Positions 56,954 through 64,000 of a stretch of DNA of 64,000 nucleotides are shown here, piece by piece. The stretch is taken from positions 62,001-126,000 of the forward strand of contig JBAZPO010000014.1 in NCBI GenBank assembly GCA_041648175.1, written 5' to 3'. The position numbers and the translations under genes were made by a program. Numbering within the stretch: position 1 is the stretch's first letter; each line of letters starts with the position of its first letter. The DNA comes from Desulfobaccales bacterium. Lineage in GTDB: Bacteria; Desulfobacterota; Desulfobaccia; Desulfobaccales; 0-14-0-80-60-11. Under the pieces are notes generated by a model. That model saw nothing but the letters and a program-made list of their open reading frames with translations, did no database searches and was not told the origin of the DNA.

Positions 56954-56976
56954 GGACGGACTAGCGTGTCCGCCCT
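56952..56976. repeat. repeat E, short copy
   Basis: GTAGGGACGGACTAGCGTGT followed by CCGCCC begins at the eboE-like stop codon and lies between convergent genes. Confidence 0.5.
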
Positions 56977-56979
56977 CAT

Positions 56980-57585
56980 CTATAACGGGAAGTCCCGTAG
57001 TATCCGAAACAGCTCATCTTCTCCACCCCCGAAAAAATGGTCCGCGCCCTGAATGACCCTGACTGCAGGCTTCGTCCGGCCCTCCGCCAGCAAAGCCTCC
57101 AGGCTTCCCAGGGGACAGAGTTCGTCTTTATCCCCCACCGCGATGAGCTTGAGCCCCGGCACTTGCGGCAGGAAGCTCAGGTCCATAAAGGCGATGGGGG
57201 GCGATATGAATATGGCCCCATCCGCGTCCAGGCCATCTAACAACGCCCGGCCCGCTACAAAGGCCCCGAAGGAATACCCCACCACATAATAGGGTCCTGA
57301 CGTCCGGGACTTGACAAACGCCAGAGCCGCGGCCACATCCGCCGCTTCCTCCCAGCCTCCGCCATACGTCCCGGTGCTGCGCCCTACCCCCCGGAAGTTG
57401 AAGCGCAGCACCGCCATACCCCGGGCCGCAAAGGCGCGCGTGGCCGTCCACACCACGTTGTTGGCCATGCTGCCCCCAAACAGGGGGTGGGGGTGGGTGA
57501 TGACCACCCCGCCGGGTGCCGTGCCCGGCGCCAACACTCCTTCCAGGGTAACTCCCGCGCCTTGAATGCTGACTTGTTCCTCCAT
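56980..57585 (-). CDS. alpha/beta-hydrolase (dienelactone-hydrolase-like)
   Basis: The 201-residue protein has an oxyanion-side THPHPLFGGSMANNVV, a GYSFGAF nucleophile elbow with catalytic Ser, the acid in VGDKDELCP and His in GADHFFGG. This is the small serine-hydrolase family sometimes annotated as CocE/dienelactone-hydrolase-like. The substrate is unknown. The ATG at 57585 has GGAGGAG upstream; an earlier TTG at 57603 is rejected. It converges on the EboE-like gene and follows the GYD gene after about 100 bases. Confidence 0.8.
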   Translation of the reverse strand: MEEQVSIQGAGVTLEGVLAPGTAPGGVVITHPHPLFGGSMANNVVWTATRAFAARGMAVLRFNFRGVGRSTGTYGGGWEEAADVAAALAFVKSRTSGPYYVVGYSFGAFVAGRALLDGLDADGAIFISPPIAFMDLSFLPQVPGLKLIAVGDKDELCPLGSLEALLAEGRTKPAVRVIQGADHFFGGGEDELFRILRDFPL

Positions 57586-57683
57586 GGCTCTCCTCCGCTG
57601 CAACGCAGCATATCACAGCCATCAGTCAAGCAAGCGGAAAGAAAAAAGCGGCCCAGGCCGCCGTCGAGAGGAGCAAAAGGTCC

Positions 57684-57977
57684 TTATTTCATAGCAGCAA
57701 AGAGACCCTTAGCTTCGGCTTCGCCGAAGGCCTGCAGAGTCTCGGTCTGGCCGCCGTATTTTTCTCTAAACGGGAGGATGAGTCTGGCTACGGTTTCAGC
57801 ATTAGGAGCTTCCAAAATACACAGCTCATCGTATTGCCCCATTAATACGTACCAGCCTTTGATTTGCGCCCCCATAGCCGCAACTACTTTCTTAAACTCT
57901 TCGGCCGCCCCGGGCGCATCTTTAAATGCGCTCAGACTCTTTTCCGTCCATTTGACCAATACCACGAATGTCGCCAT
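57684..57977 (-). CDS. GYD-domain protein
   Basis: The 97-residue protein matches the GYD family: MATFVVLVKWTEKSL, a central GAQIKGWYVLMGQYDELCIL containing the GxYD-like motif, and a short C-terminal helix. The family adopts a dimeric ferredoxin-like fold of unknown function. AGGAGG is present shortly before the ATG at 57977. It is the first of two minus-strand genes and is divergent from the PurD-like gene. Confidence 0.8.
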   Translation of the reverse strand: MATFVVLVKWTEKSLSAFKDAPGAAEEFKKVVAAMGAQIKGWYVLMGQYDELCILEAPNAETVARLILPFREKYGGQTETLQAFGEAEAKGLFAAMK

Positions 57978-58175
57978 TCCTCGACCTCCTTCCGCTAATT
58001 AATCCCTTCAAGCTGACCCCATTATGGCGAAGGTGCGCCCTCAATGTCAACTATTTAACATTCTTAGAGATATAAACTTTGCCCCCAGAACCCGGATCGA
58101 TTTTGATGGATTTGCTCGCCTAAGATAAGATATGATAACGATTCATCTAACATCACTTTGGGCCAGAGCTGCACT

Positions 58176-59684
58176 ATGACCGAAACGAAAATAGGTTTTG
58201 TGGGAACTGATGGCAGGACTCTTTTGGCCGCCCTAGAGACCAGCCGCGCCACGAGCGAGCTCTATCCTGGGGTTTATCGCGGCGTCGTGGTCAAAGGCAC
58301 CGGCGCTATGGAGCCTTTCGCCCAAAAATTGGGCTGGCCCAGCGATTTCATCCCGGTGCCCGACAACTCGGCCCCGGCCTACGCCGCAGCCCTGATTAGG
58401 GCCTTTGAGGAAAAAAACCTGGACGTGGCCCTGGTCATGCCCGAAGGCTTGCTCTTCGAAGGCCTGATAGACCGGGTGAGCGAAGCCGGGTTTGGGGAGC
58501 AGCTCATCGGCTTGGGCAGCTTGGGCGCCGAGTACGAAGCTGACAAGATCGCCTGCAAGCGTTATTGCGAGAAAGTTGGCATCCCGGTGGCCCCGGCCTG
58601 GACCGCAGTGGAAGCCCGGGACTATCCCGCGGTGCTGGCCACCTGCCTGGCCTATATTCACGATTTCGGCGGCGCAGTCTTAAAATATCCTTACAGCGCC
58701 GGCGGCAAAGGTGCGCGGGTTATCCTCAATACCTGGGACGTTAAAGACGTCTACGCTGTCCTGATGAAAGACTACAAGGACGCCTACACCCGGTTTTGCG
58801 GCAAAAAAAATCCCTGGCCTCTGCTCATCGAGGCTCGCATGTCCGGGGTGGAGACCAGTTTCACCATCCTGGTGGACGGCCACGGCCATTATCAAATTTT
58901 GCCCACCGCCATGGACTACCCGGAACGCTTCGACCGCCCGCCGGGGTTGGACAATCCCATAACCGGCGGCATGGGCTCCATCTCGCCCCACCCTATGGAA
59001 TCTCCCGCCCTGATGGAACTGGCCGACGCCACCCTGGCTCAACCCCTCATCCGGAGCCTGAAAGACAAGGGCGTGTTGCGCCCTTGCGTGCTCTATCCGG
59101 GCTGCTTCGTCTCTTTCGACGGCAATTTTCAGCCTACGGCCATCCGGGTATGTGAAATCAACATCCGCCCCGGGGAGCCGGAATTCCAGCCCGTAGTGAA
59201 GCGGTTGCGCAACCTGGGTCCGCTGGTCAAAGCCATGGCGCACGGCTACCTGCACGAGGTCGCCCCGGAAGTAAGGTCCGATCAGGTCTCTCTGTGCATT
59301 GCCCTGGTGACCGGCCCGGGTGGCCCCAAACAGCAGAAAGGCTACCCCTGGTCCCTGACCAAGGGAGAAGTGGTGGAAATCGATTTCGACTATTTCGACA
59401 AGAAGAAAATCACCGTGATCCCGTCCGCCATGGATTATACGGACGGTGTCTTCAAATCCGACGGCTCCCGGGTGGCCTATCTATTGGCCAACGCCACCGT
59501 CAAGGACAACCAGACCATGGGCCAGGCCGCCGAGACCCTGCGTCAGAAATTGCTCAATGCCTTCGACAACGGCAAGATTCGGGTGATCCCCCGGGAAGAT
59601 GACCACGGTAACCGCCTGGCCCTGCGCCGGGACATCGGGGTGCATTACCACAAGGCGGAAGCACTAAAGAGCAGTGGTCAGTGA
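58176..59684 (+). CDS. PurD-like ATP-grasp ligase (divergent phosphoribosylamine-glycine ligase)
   Basis: The 502-residue protein has the PurD domain order: an N-terminal Rossmann-like part, ATP-grasp core (LKYPYSAGGKGARV, LLIEARMSGVETSF, NPITGGMGSISPHPM) and a C-terminal CEINIRPGEPEFQPV. PurD joins phosphoribosylamine and glycine in purine synthesis. It is about 70 residues longer than typical PurD and differs at motifs (ITGGMG for NTGGMG; RPGEPE for RFGDPE), so activity is likely but not certain. It converges on a stand-alone PurH domain, which supports a purine role. The ATG at 58176 is chosen over a TTG at 58158. Its last codons and stop (TGA 59682-59684) lie in a family-F repeat. Confidence 0.7.
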   Translation: MTETKIGFVGTDGRTLLAALETSRATSELYPGVYRGVVVKGTGAMEPFAQKLGWPSDFIPVPDNSAPAYAAALIRAFEEKNLDVALVMPEGLLFEGLIDRVSEAGFGEQLIGLGSLGAEYEADKIACKRYCEKVGIPVAPAWTAVEARDYPAVLATCLAYIHDFGGAVLKYPYSAGGKGARVILNTWDVKDVYAVLMKDYKDAYTRFCGKKNPWPLLIEARMSGVETSFTILVDGHGHYQILPTAMDYPERFDRPPGLDNPITGGMGSISPHPMESPALMELADATLAQPLIRSLKDKGVLRPCVLYPGCFVSFDGNFQPTAIRVCEINIRPGEPEFQPVVKRLRNLGPLVKAMAHGYLHEVAPEVRSDQVSLCIALVTGPGGPKQQKGYPWSLTKGEVVEIDFDYFDKKKITVIPSAMDYTDGVFKSDGSRVAYLLANATVKDNQTMGQAAETLRQKLLNAFDNGKIRVIPREDDHGNRLALRRDIGVHYHKAEALKSSGQ

Positions 59685-59806
59685 TCAGTGGTCAGTTTTA
59701 AAAAATTCAATTCTCCTCTCGCAGCCCTGTTCAGGTATTGGCGCCCCCCTAACGAAACCACTAATCTTCTTTTCACTGGCCACTGACTACTGACCACTGA
59801 TCACTG
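59672..59806. repeat. inverted repeat F arms between convergent genes
   Basis: One arm (59672-59696) consists of CAGTGGTCAGTGATCAGTGG and TCAGT. The other (59775-59806) holds the inverted form ending ACCACTGATCACTG. The stop codons of both convergent genes (59682-59684 plus strand; 59803-59801 minus strand) fall in the arms. The 78-base interior has no gene. Confidence 0.7.
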
Positions 59807-60166
59807 CACCTGCTCCTCCCCCGGCTCCACCTGGAATTTCAGAGCCTCCAGCCGGTTCGTGCTGTCGATGTAACGGTTCCAGATATCTCTGAGATCCTGG
59901 ATGGCCCGTTTCACGTCCGGCTCCACCCCTTGAGCCCGCAGTTGCCCCAAGCCATAATAGAGTTCGTTCAAGAGCCGGATTTGGGTGATGCTCACCACCT
60001 GCTCCATCGCGTCCTCGCCTATGGCATTCAGGTCCAGCTTTTCCAATTCCGACAGCTCGTTGAGGATTTCCATGGCGATGCCGGTGAGCAGGTCCTGGTA
60101 ATAGTTGGGGCCGCTCAGATCGATCCGGCAGCCCCGGCTCATGGTAATGCTTGGAGGAGCGCCCAT
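59801..60166 (-). CDS. protein of unknown function next to the purH-type gene
   Basis: The 121-residue protein is rich in Leu, Glu and Asn and looks mostly helical, with MEILNELSELEKLDLNAIGE (about 32-51) and LLNELYYGLGQLRAQG (about 64-79). I see no membrane segment, catalytic motif or known domain. The ATG follows directly after the TAA of the PurH-domain gene, so the two are translationally coupled, suggesting a shared role or a partner. Its stop lies in a family-F repeat. Not recognised. Confidence 0.6.
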   Translation of the reverse strand: MGAPPSITMSRGCRIDLSGPNYYQDLLTGIAMEILNELSELEKLDLNAIGEDAMEQVVSITQIRLLNELYYGLGQLRAQGVEPDVKRAIQDLRDIWNRYIDSTNRLEALKFQVEPGEEQVQ

Positions 60167-60769
60167 TTAGCGGGCCGGGTCCTTGTCCGCCAGGTAGCGA
60201 TAGATGGCCCCATCGTATTCGTGGGTCAGTTTAAAGACCTTGCGGGCCAGGTTAAAGCGGGTGGCGATAGTGGTGGCGCCCTGGTTCTGCTTCATCTCGG
60301 CCATGATCTGGGGATAATCTGTCGGCTCCACTATCACAGTTACATCCTGGTAATTCTTGGCTGAAGCTCGCAGCAAGGTGGGGCCGCCGATATCGATGTT
60401 TTCGATGGCGTCCTCCAAAGTGCAGCCGGGCTTGGCGATGGCCTGCTCAAACTGGTAGAGGTTGACCACCACCAGGTCGATGGGTTTGATGCCGTGCGCG
60501 GCCATCTGCTCTAAGTGGCTGGCCAGGTCCCGGCGCCCCAGGATACCGCCGTGGATCTTGGGGTTGAGGGTCTTGACCCGGCCGTCCAGCATCTCGGGGA
60601 AGCCGGTGAACTCGGAGACCTCGACCACGGGGACGCCGTGGTCCCGCAAAAGCTTGGCGGTGCCTCCGGTGGACAGGATTTCTATCTGGTAGCCCGCCAG
60701 AAATTTGGCGAACTCCGCCAGACCGCTTTTATCGGTAACGCTCATCAAGGCCCGGGATATGGGTTTCAA
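60167..60769 (-). CDS. purH: IMP cyclohydrolase domain protein (PurH N-terminal domain only)
   Basis: The 200-residue protein matches the MGS-like IMP cyclohydrolase domain of Pur[49 protein letters not shown] and [16 protein letters not shown]. That domain closes the purine ring to IMP. The AICAR formyltransferase half of ordinary PurH is absent: the next frame downstream encodes an unrelated protein. Stand-alone cyclohydrolases are known in some deltaproteobacteria, where the formyltransferase is encoded elsewhere. The start is TTG at 60769, six bases after GGAGG. Its neighbours are the unknown 121-residue gene and the convergent PurD-like gene. Confidence 0.85.
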   Translation of the reverse strand: MKPISRALMSVTDKSGLAEFAKFLAGYQIEILSTGGTAKLLRDHGVPVVEVSEFTGFPEMLDGRVKTLNPKIHGGILGRRDLASHLEQMAAHGIKPIDLVVVNLYQFEQAIAKPGCTLEDAIENIDIGGPTLLRASAKNYQDVTVIVEPTDYPQIMAEMKQNQGATTIATRFNLARKVFKLTHEYDGAIYRYLADKDPAR

Positions 60770-60797
60770 GGGGTTCCTCCTCTATAATCGACACCAA

Positions 60798-60890
60798 GCA
60801 CAGGCTGGAAAGCCTGTGCTACCACAGGCGGGCGGGGACGCCCGCCCTACCGAACTGTAGGGGCGGGTTTTAACCCCGCCCCTGAGCCGT
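60798..60890 (+). repeat. repeat B hairpin and two repeat E units, between purH and the FAD oxidoreductase gene
   Basis: GCACAGGCTGGAAAGCCTGTGC is reported as the arms GCACAGGCT and AGCCTGTGC (60798-60819). It is followed by GGCGGGGACGCCCGCC and by GGGGCGGGTTTTAACCCCGCCCC (arms GGGGCGGG/CCCCGCCCC, about 60862-60884). The spacer has no gene. Confidence 0.65.
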
Positions 60891-61014
60891 CATTTCTCCA
60901 GATTAATTCGCCTTACTATCGGAAAACCTACTATAAGTCCTGAATTTCCGCAAGGCCGGAAAGGCCCGCCTATTTTTCTTTTCAGAACGCGGCAATCTGC
61001 GGTAAGATAACGTC

Positions 61015-62220
61015 ATGCGCTACGTGATTATCGGGGCCAGCGCCGCGGGGTGCAAGGCTGCGGAAACGCTGCGCCGCTATGCCCCGGACAGCCCCATCAC
61101 CGTAATCAGCGAAGAAGCCCAACCCCTGTACAGCCGACCCTTGCTGACCTATCTCTTGAGCGGCGAGGTTTCCCGGGAGAAGGTCTGGCTCAAGGGGCAG
61201 GACTATTTCCGGGAATGGGCCCTTGACCCGGTCCTGGGGGAACCCGTGACCCGGGTTGACCCCGAGGGCCACACCGTACACCTCCTGGGCGGGAGAGTCA
61301 TTTCTTATGACCGGCTGCTCATCGCCTCCGGCGCCCGGCCCCGCCTGTTGGGGCTTAGGGGCGAGGACCTCGCCGGCGTCTACACCCTGCGCACCCTGGC
61401 CGATTGGCAGCGGCTGGAGGCCGGCCTGCCGCCTACCGGTCAAGTCGTGGTGGTGGGCGCAGGCGCGGTGGGCTTAAAGACTGCGGACGCCTTGGCCCGG
61501 CGCGGCTTACAGGTGACCCTGGTGGCCCGGGGGTCTCAGCCCCTGTCCCGGGTCCTGGACCCCGCGGCGGCGTCTCTGCTCCATACGGCCATCACCCGCA
61601 TGGGTATCGAGATTATTTACCATTCCTGGCCCGAAGCCATCTGGGGAGAGGGCGGCCAGGTTCGCGCCCTCACCCTGAACGAAGGCCGGGAAGTCCCCTG
61701 CCAGGCGGTGCTCTTCTCCATCGGGGTGGCCCCGAATGTGGAGTTCCTGGCGGGGACCAACCTGGCGGAACCCGATGGTATCCTCGTAGACCAGCGCCTG
61801 GGCACCGTCGATCCCGACATCTTTGCCGCGGGTGACTGCGCCCACTCGTATCACCTGCTTACGGGCAAGCGGGCCGGCTACCATATCTGGCCCGCGGCGG
61901 TGGCCCAGGGCCGCATCGCCGGGGCCAACCTGGCCGGTGCAAACCTCACGTACGACGGCTTGCTGCCCCAGAACAGCCTGTCTTTGCGGGGCTTCCACAT
62001 CATCACCGGGGGCCTGGGACCTTTAGACACCACCGACTGCGAGATCGTCAGCGAATTCAATCTTACCCGGAGCCATTACCGCCGCCTGGCCTACCGGGCG
62101 GGTAAATTGGTGGGCCTCACCCTGGTGGGTGCGGTGGAAGATGCGGGCATCTACTTTCAACTCATGGCCCAGCAAACCCCTGTCCCTGACCAAGTCCAGC
62201 CGGGGCGGATGTGGGGGTGA
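61015..62220 (+). CDS. FAD/NAD(P)-dependent oxidoreductase (ferredoxin/rubredoxin-NAD reductase type)
   Basis: The 401-residue protein has the two-nucleotide-fold layout: N-terminal FAD-binding YVIIGASAAGCKAAETL, central NAD-binding VVVVGAGAVGLKTADALARRG and ATG-like ASGARPRL, and the second FAD motif in DIFAAGDCAH. It is the NirB/rubredoxin-reductase/NADH-oxidase class. The following gene encodes a CooF-like ferredoxin. In CO- and acetate-metabolising anaerobes such flavoproteins pair with CooF and a CO dehydrogenase, but no cooS is in the window. It likely passes electrons between the ferredoxin and NAD(P). The ATG at 61015 has only a weak ribosome-binding site. Confidence 0.8.
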   Translation: MRYVIIGASAAGCKAAETLRRYAPDSPITVISEEAQPLYSRPLLTYLLSGEVSREKVWLKGQDYFREWALDPVLGEPVTRVDPEGHTVHLLGGRVISYDRLLIASGARPRLLGLRGEDLAGVYTLRTLADWQRLEAGLPPTGQVVVVGAGAVGLKTADALARRGLQVTLVARGSQPLSRVLDPAAASLLHTAITRMGIEIIYHSWPEAIWGEGGQVRALTLNEGREVPCQAVLFSIGVAPNVEFLAGTNLAEPDGILVDQRLGTVDPDIFAAGDCAHSYHLLTGKRAGYHIWPAAVAQGRIAGANLAGANLTYDGLLPQNSLSLRGFHIITGGLGPLDTTDCEIVSEFNLTRSHYRRLAYRAGKLVGLTLVGAVEDAGIYFQLMAQQTPVPDQVQPGRMWG

Positions 62221-62245
62221 TGACGACTCTCACCATATTAAGAGG

Positions 62246-62334
62246 TGCCCAAGCTGAGCTTGGGCTACAAATGGGTTCCCAAGTACAACTTGGGAACCAG
62301 AAGATAAGGATGGCGGGCACTGAGGCCCGCCCCA
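62246..62334 (+). repeat. two repeat D hairpins and a repeat E unit, between the FAD oxidoreductase and ferredoxin genes
   Basis: GCCCAAGCTGAGCTTGGGC (62250-62268) and the arms GTTCCCAAG/CTTGGGAAC (about 62276-62297) repeat the arrangement at 51856-51905. They are followed by GGCGGGCACTGAGGCCCGCC. Confidence 0.7.
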
Positions 62335-62359
62335 CTGATTTTTTTTGGAGCACTAAGTT

Positions 62360-62950
62360 ATGAAAACCGTCATTGTTCGCCCGGAGCGTTGCGTTGGCTG
62401 TCTCCAGTGCCGTCTGGCTTGTGCGGTGGAGCATTCGCAAACCAAGAATTTGGCTGCGGCCATTCTCGAGGCCACCCGGCCGCAGGCCCGGCTGCGCATC
62501 TATCCCGGACAAAAGCACCAGGCCTTTCCCAACAAGTGCCGCCATTGCGACCCGGCCCCCTGTCAGGAGGTCTGCATCGCCGGGGCCATCAAGCGGGACG
62601 CGGCCCGGGGCACCGTGGACATCGACCCGCACCGTTGTATCAGTTGCGCCATGTGCGCCATGGCCTGCCCCTTCGGTGTCCTCACCTACGGGCCGGTGCA
62701 TGCCGCGCCGGACAAGCTTGCTGTGGCCCTCAAGTGCGACCAGTGCCCGGATCGGGAAAAGGCCGGGAAAGTTCCGGCCTGCGTGGCAGCCTGCAAGGCA
62801 GGCGCCCTGACCTACGGCGGCTGGGAGGACGCCCAGGCCGACAAAGGCCGGTCTATTGCCCGGGCCTTCTTTGCGACGCTCCCCGCCTCGGATGTTGCAG
62901 CGACGAAGCCATTGATCCGCCTCTGGCGGGAAACCAGCAGTGGCCGGTAG
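62360..62950 (+). CDS. CooF-like four-cluster ferredoxin
   Basis: The 196-residue soluble protein has four cysteine clusters: CVGCLQCRLAC, CRHCDPAPCQEVC, CISCAMCAMACP and CDQCPDREKAGKVPACVAAC, enough for four [4Fe-4S] centres. That is the pattern of CooF/HycB/DmsB-type electron-transfer subunits. The N-terminal MKTVIVRPERCVGCLQC and the length fit CooF best. GGAG lies before the ATG at 62360. With the preceding flavoprotein it forms a likely electron-transfer pair; the electron donor enzyme is not encoded here. Confidence 0.85.
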   Translation: MKTVIVRPERCVGCLQCRLACAVEHSQTKNLAAAILEATRPQARLRIYPGQKHQAFPNKCRHCDPAPCQEVCIAGAIKRDAARGTVDIDPHRCISCAMCAMACPFGVLTYGPVHAAPDKLAVALKCDQCPDREKAGKVPACVAACKAGALTYGGWEDAQADKGRSIARAFFATLPASDVAATKPLIRLWRETSSGR

Positions 62951-63893
62951 GCAGGATGCGGCATAAAAGTCAGGGGGCGGGCTCATTTTGTCCGCCCCGC
63001 GTTTTTGAAAAACTCTGTTCCCCACCTTCGTAAAACCGGCTCCCGGTTTGCACAACCCTCGAAATTCCAGCAAAACTGGTGCACTTTTTCATCCTAAACT
63101 ACCCCCAAAAAGCCCTGAAATTTGTCGTCGCGGGCAGATTTGGGGGGGAAATCGCGGGACGCGTGCGGGTACGTTGCAAGGTCCCCTCGCGCTGTACCCG
63201 GCCGTAAGCCGCGTGCAGGCGTGCTCTACCCGGCTCTTTGCCAAGGTCGTGCCACGGTCGTGCCGCCCTGGTCCCGGGGTAAATATCCGGCTCCCGCACA
63301 ATTTAGTTATTAATATCAATGGATTTCTGATGGGCTGGCAGCCTCGTGCCGGGACGCGGTACGGGTGGGGCGGGTTCAACCTGCCGATTATCCTCAGGTT
63401 GATTTTATATGTCTCACTTCTATCCCGGCAAGGCATGGGGACAGCATAAACCCGGGACCGGGAAGGCAGCCAGCAGCGCTGAGAAAGATGACACGCTTTT
63501 CAGGGGGGTTGGATCAGGATTCTCGCCCATATCCTAAAATATGGCGAGGCAGAATTGATCACGACTTAAGATCGACACCACGTTATCTTTTGGAAATATT
63601 CAAGATAGATAGCTGCCGCAGCTCACCTGAACAGGATTTACCGCATAGACTACAGTTATATTTTCGATGATCTTTGGTTCCTTCCGAATCATACCTAAGG
63701 GTACTTCTTGCTATCTAAGAATGATCGTTATAGCCATTTCCATCAGGCTTGCCTGGTCTTATATTGCACCATAGAAAATTTATCATTGGTTGCCCAGCCT
63801 GGTTTTGCATGCAAATTAGGCCCTCGACCTGCCGGATTGAGAGATCGATGGCTTGCAATGGCGACATTATCGCTGTTCGCTGAGGAGGTTGCG
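62951..63893. other. 943-base stretch without a recognised gene
   Basis: Open frames exist (for example 63048-63449) but show no family motif, no good ribosome-binding site and an amino-acid mix like random GC-rich DNA. The second half, from about 63490, is clearly more AT-rich than the rest of the window, suggesting foreign or decayed DNA. It holds the hairpin at 63376-63406 and a weak promoter-like pair (TTGCCT at 63749-63754, TAGAAA at 63772-63777). Confidence 0.5.
63376..63406 (+). terminator. candidate rho-independent terminator
   Basis: TCAACCTG (63376-63383) and CAGGTTGA (63395-63402) form a perfect 8-base stem with an 11-base loop, followed directly by TTTTAT. It is about 430 bases after the CooF-like gene, so which transcript it ends is unclear. 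Confidence 0.4.
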
Positions 63894-64000
63894 ATGTTGA
63901 GTACTAAGGAAAACCTGACGAAGTTGGACGGGAACGGCTTGGTATCAGTATGCAGTTGGTGCAGGAAAATCCGCGATCACTACGGGGATTGGATAGACCC
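63894..64000 (+). CDS. start of a gene for a signalling-type protein with a CSWCRKIRD motif (cut by the window end)
   Basis: GAGGAGG lies five bases before the ATG at 63894, an excellent ribosome-binding site. The 35 visible codons have no stop and contain VCSWCRKIRDHYGDW. This motif, C-x2-C-K/R-x-IR-x4-G-x-W, is frequent at the ends of PAS, GAF and response-regulator proteins in deltaproteobacteria, where it may bind metal. Here it lies near the N-terminus of a new gene, so the protein may be a small stand-alone version. It continues beyond the window. Confidence 0.65.
   Translation, partial: MLSTKENLTKLDGNGLVSVCSWCRKIRDHYGDWID

Noticed and set aside
63048..63449. 133-codon plus-strand frame after the ferredoxin gene
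   Set aside because: No motif, no ribosome-binding site, and a similarly long antisense frame; not supportable as a gene.
63405..63490. Possible riboswitch-like segment with GGCAAGGCA and GGAAGGCAGCC
   Set aside because: It does not fit the conserved core of the c-di-GMP or other riboswitch classes I know, and no regulated gene follows within 400 bases.

Overview
The window is GC-rich, densely coded chromosomal DNA from an anaerobe-type bacterium. The closest general picture is a deltaproteobacterial sulfate-reducer or syntroph lineage (Desulfobaccota/Syntrophobacterales-like). This placement is inference from gene content: a complete 14-subunit-type nuo operon with fused NuoBCD, selB, a CooF-like ferredoxin with a partner flavoprotein, a stand-alone IMP cyclohydrolase domain, and TIGR03960 next to rng. 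There is no rRNA gene to confirm it. I found no tRNA, rRNA, CRISPR array, prophage or complete insertion sequence.

Layout. 1-6.1 kb: the end of a LolA-type gene, nadA, a small histidine-kinase-dimerisation-like protein, ligA-acyP, a small ORF with two membrane-protein genes, and a convergent LapA-type gene. 6.4-11.6 kb (minus strand): galT, glgA, a three-GAF histidine kinase and a receiver-only response regulator as one operon. 11.9-12.6 kb (minus): a toxin-antitoxin pair whose ParE-like toxin carries an in-frame TAA, plus a DUF2905 protein. 12.8-25.7 kb (plus): hisA, a TIGR03960-type radical SAM protein, rng, selB, a TIGR03790-type exported protein, tatC and a long PlsB acyltransferase. 25.9-35.1 kb (minus): a pentose-phosphate cluster with both branches (tkt, rpiB, tal, a HAD hydrolase, gnd, zwf, pgl, rpe). 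35.3-37.7 kb (minus): a UbiA-family prenyltransferase, a DUF2231 membrane protein and a cytochrome-b5/DUF2231 fusion. 38.0-54.1 kb (plus): nuoA, nuoBCD (one polypeptide), nuoE-N, with a methyltransferase between nuoH and nuoI and a WrbA flavoprotein between nuoM and nuoN. 54.3-57.0 kb: an eboD/eboE-like pair. 57.0-60.8 kb: an alpha/beta hydrolase, a GYD protein, a PurD-like ATP-grasp protein, a protein of unknown function and a PurH N-terminal-domain protein. 61.0-63.0 kb: an FAD/NAD oxidoreductase and a CooF-like ferredoxin. 63.0-64.0 kb: a mostly non-coding, more AT-rich stretch, then the start of a gene that runs off the window.

How it fits together. The pentose-phosphate cluster supplies NADPH and pentoses, while galT/glgA point to sugar-nucleotide and glycogen metabolism next to a cytoplasmic two-component system. 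The nuo operon encodes the energy-conserving respiratory complex I. Its NuoF subunit differs from well-studied homologues at positions lining the FMN/NADH site, which is the most interesting protein-level observation here. Intergenic spaces hold at least six families of short palindromic or direct repeats (named A to F below), including a MITE-like element of about 100 bp. One repeat family supplies the stop codons of several genes, and repeats flank the two non-nuo genes inside the nuo operon.
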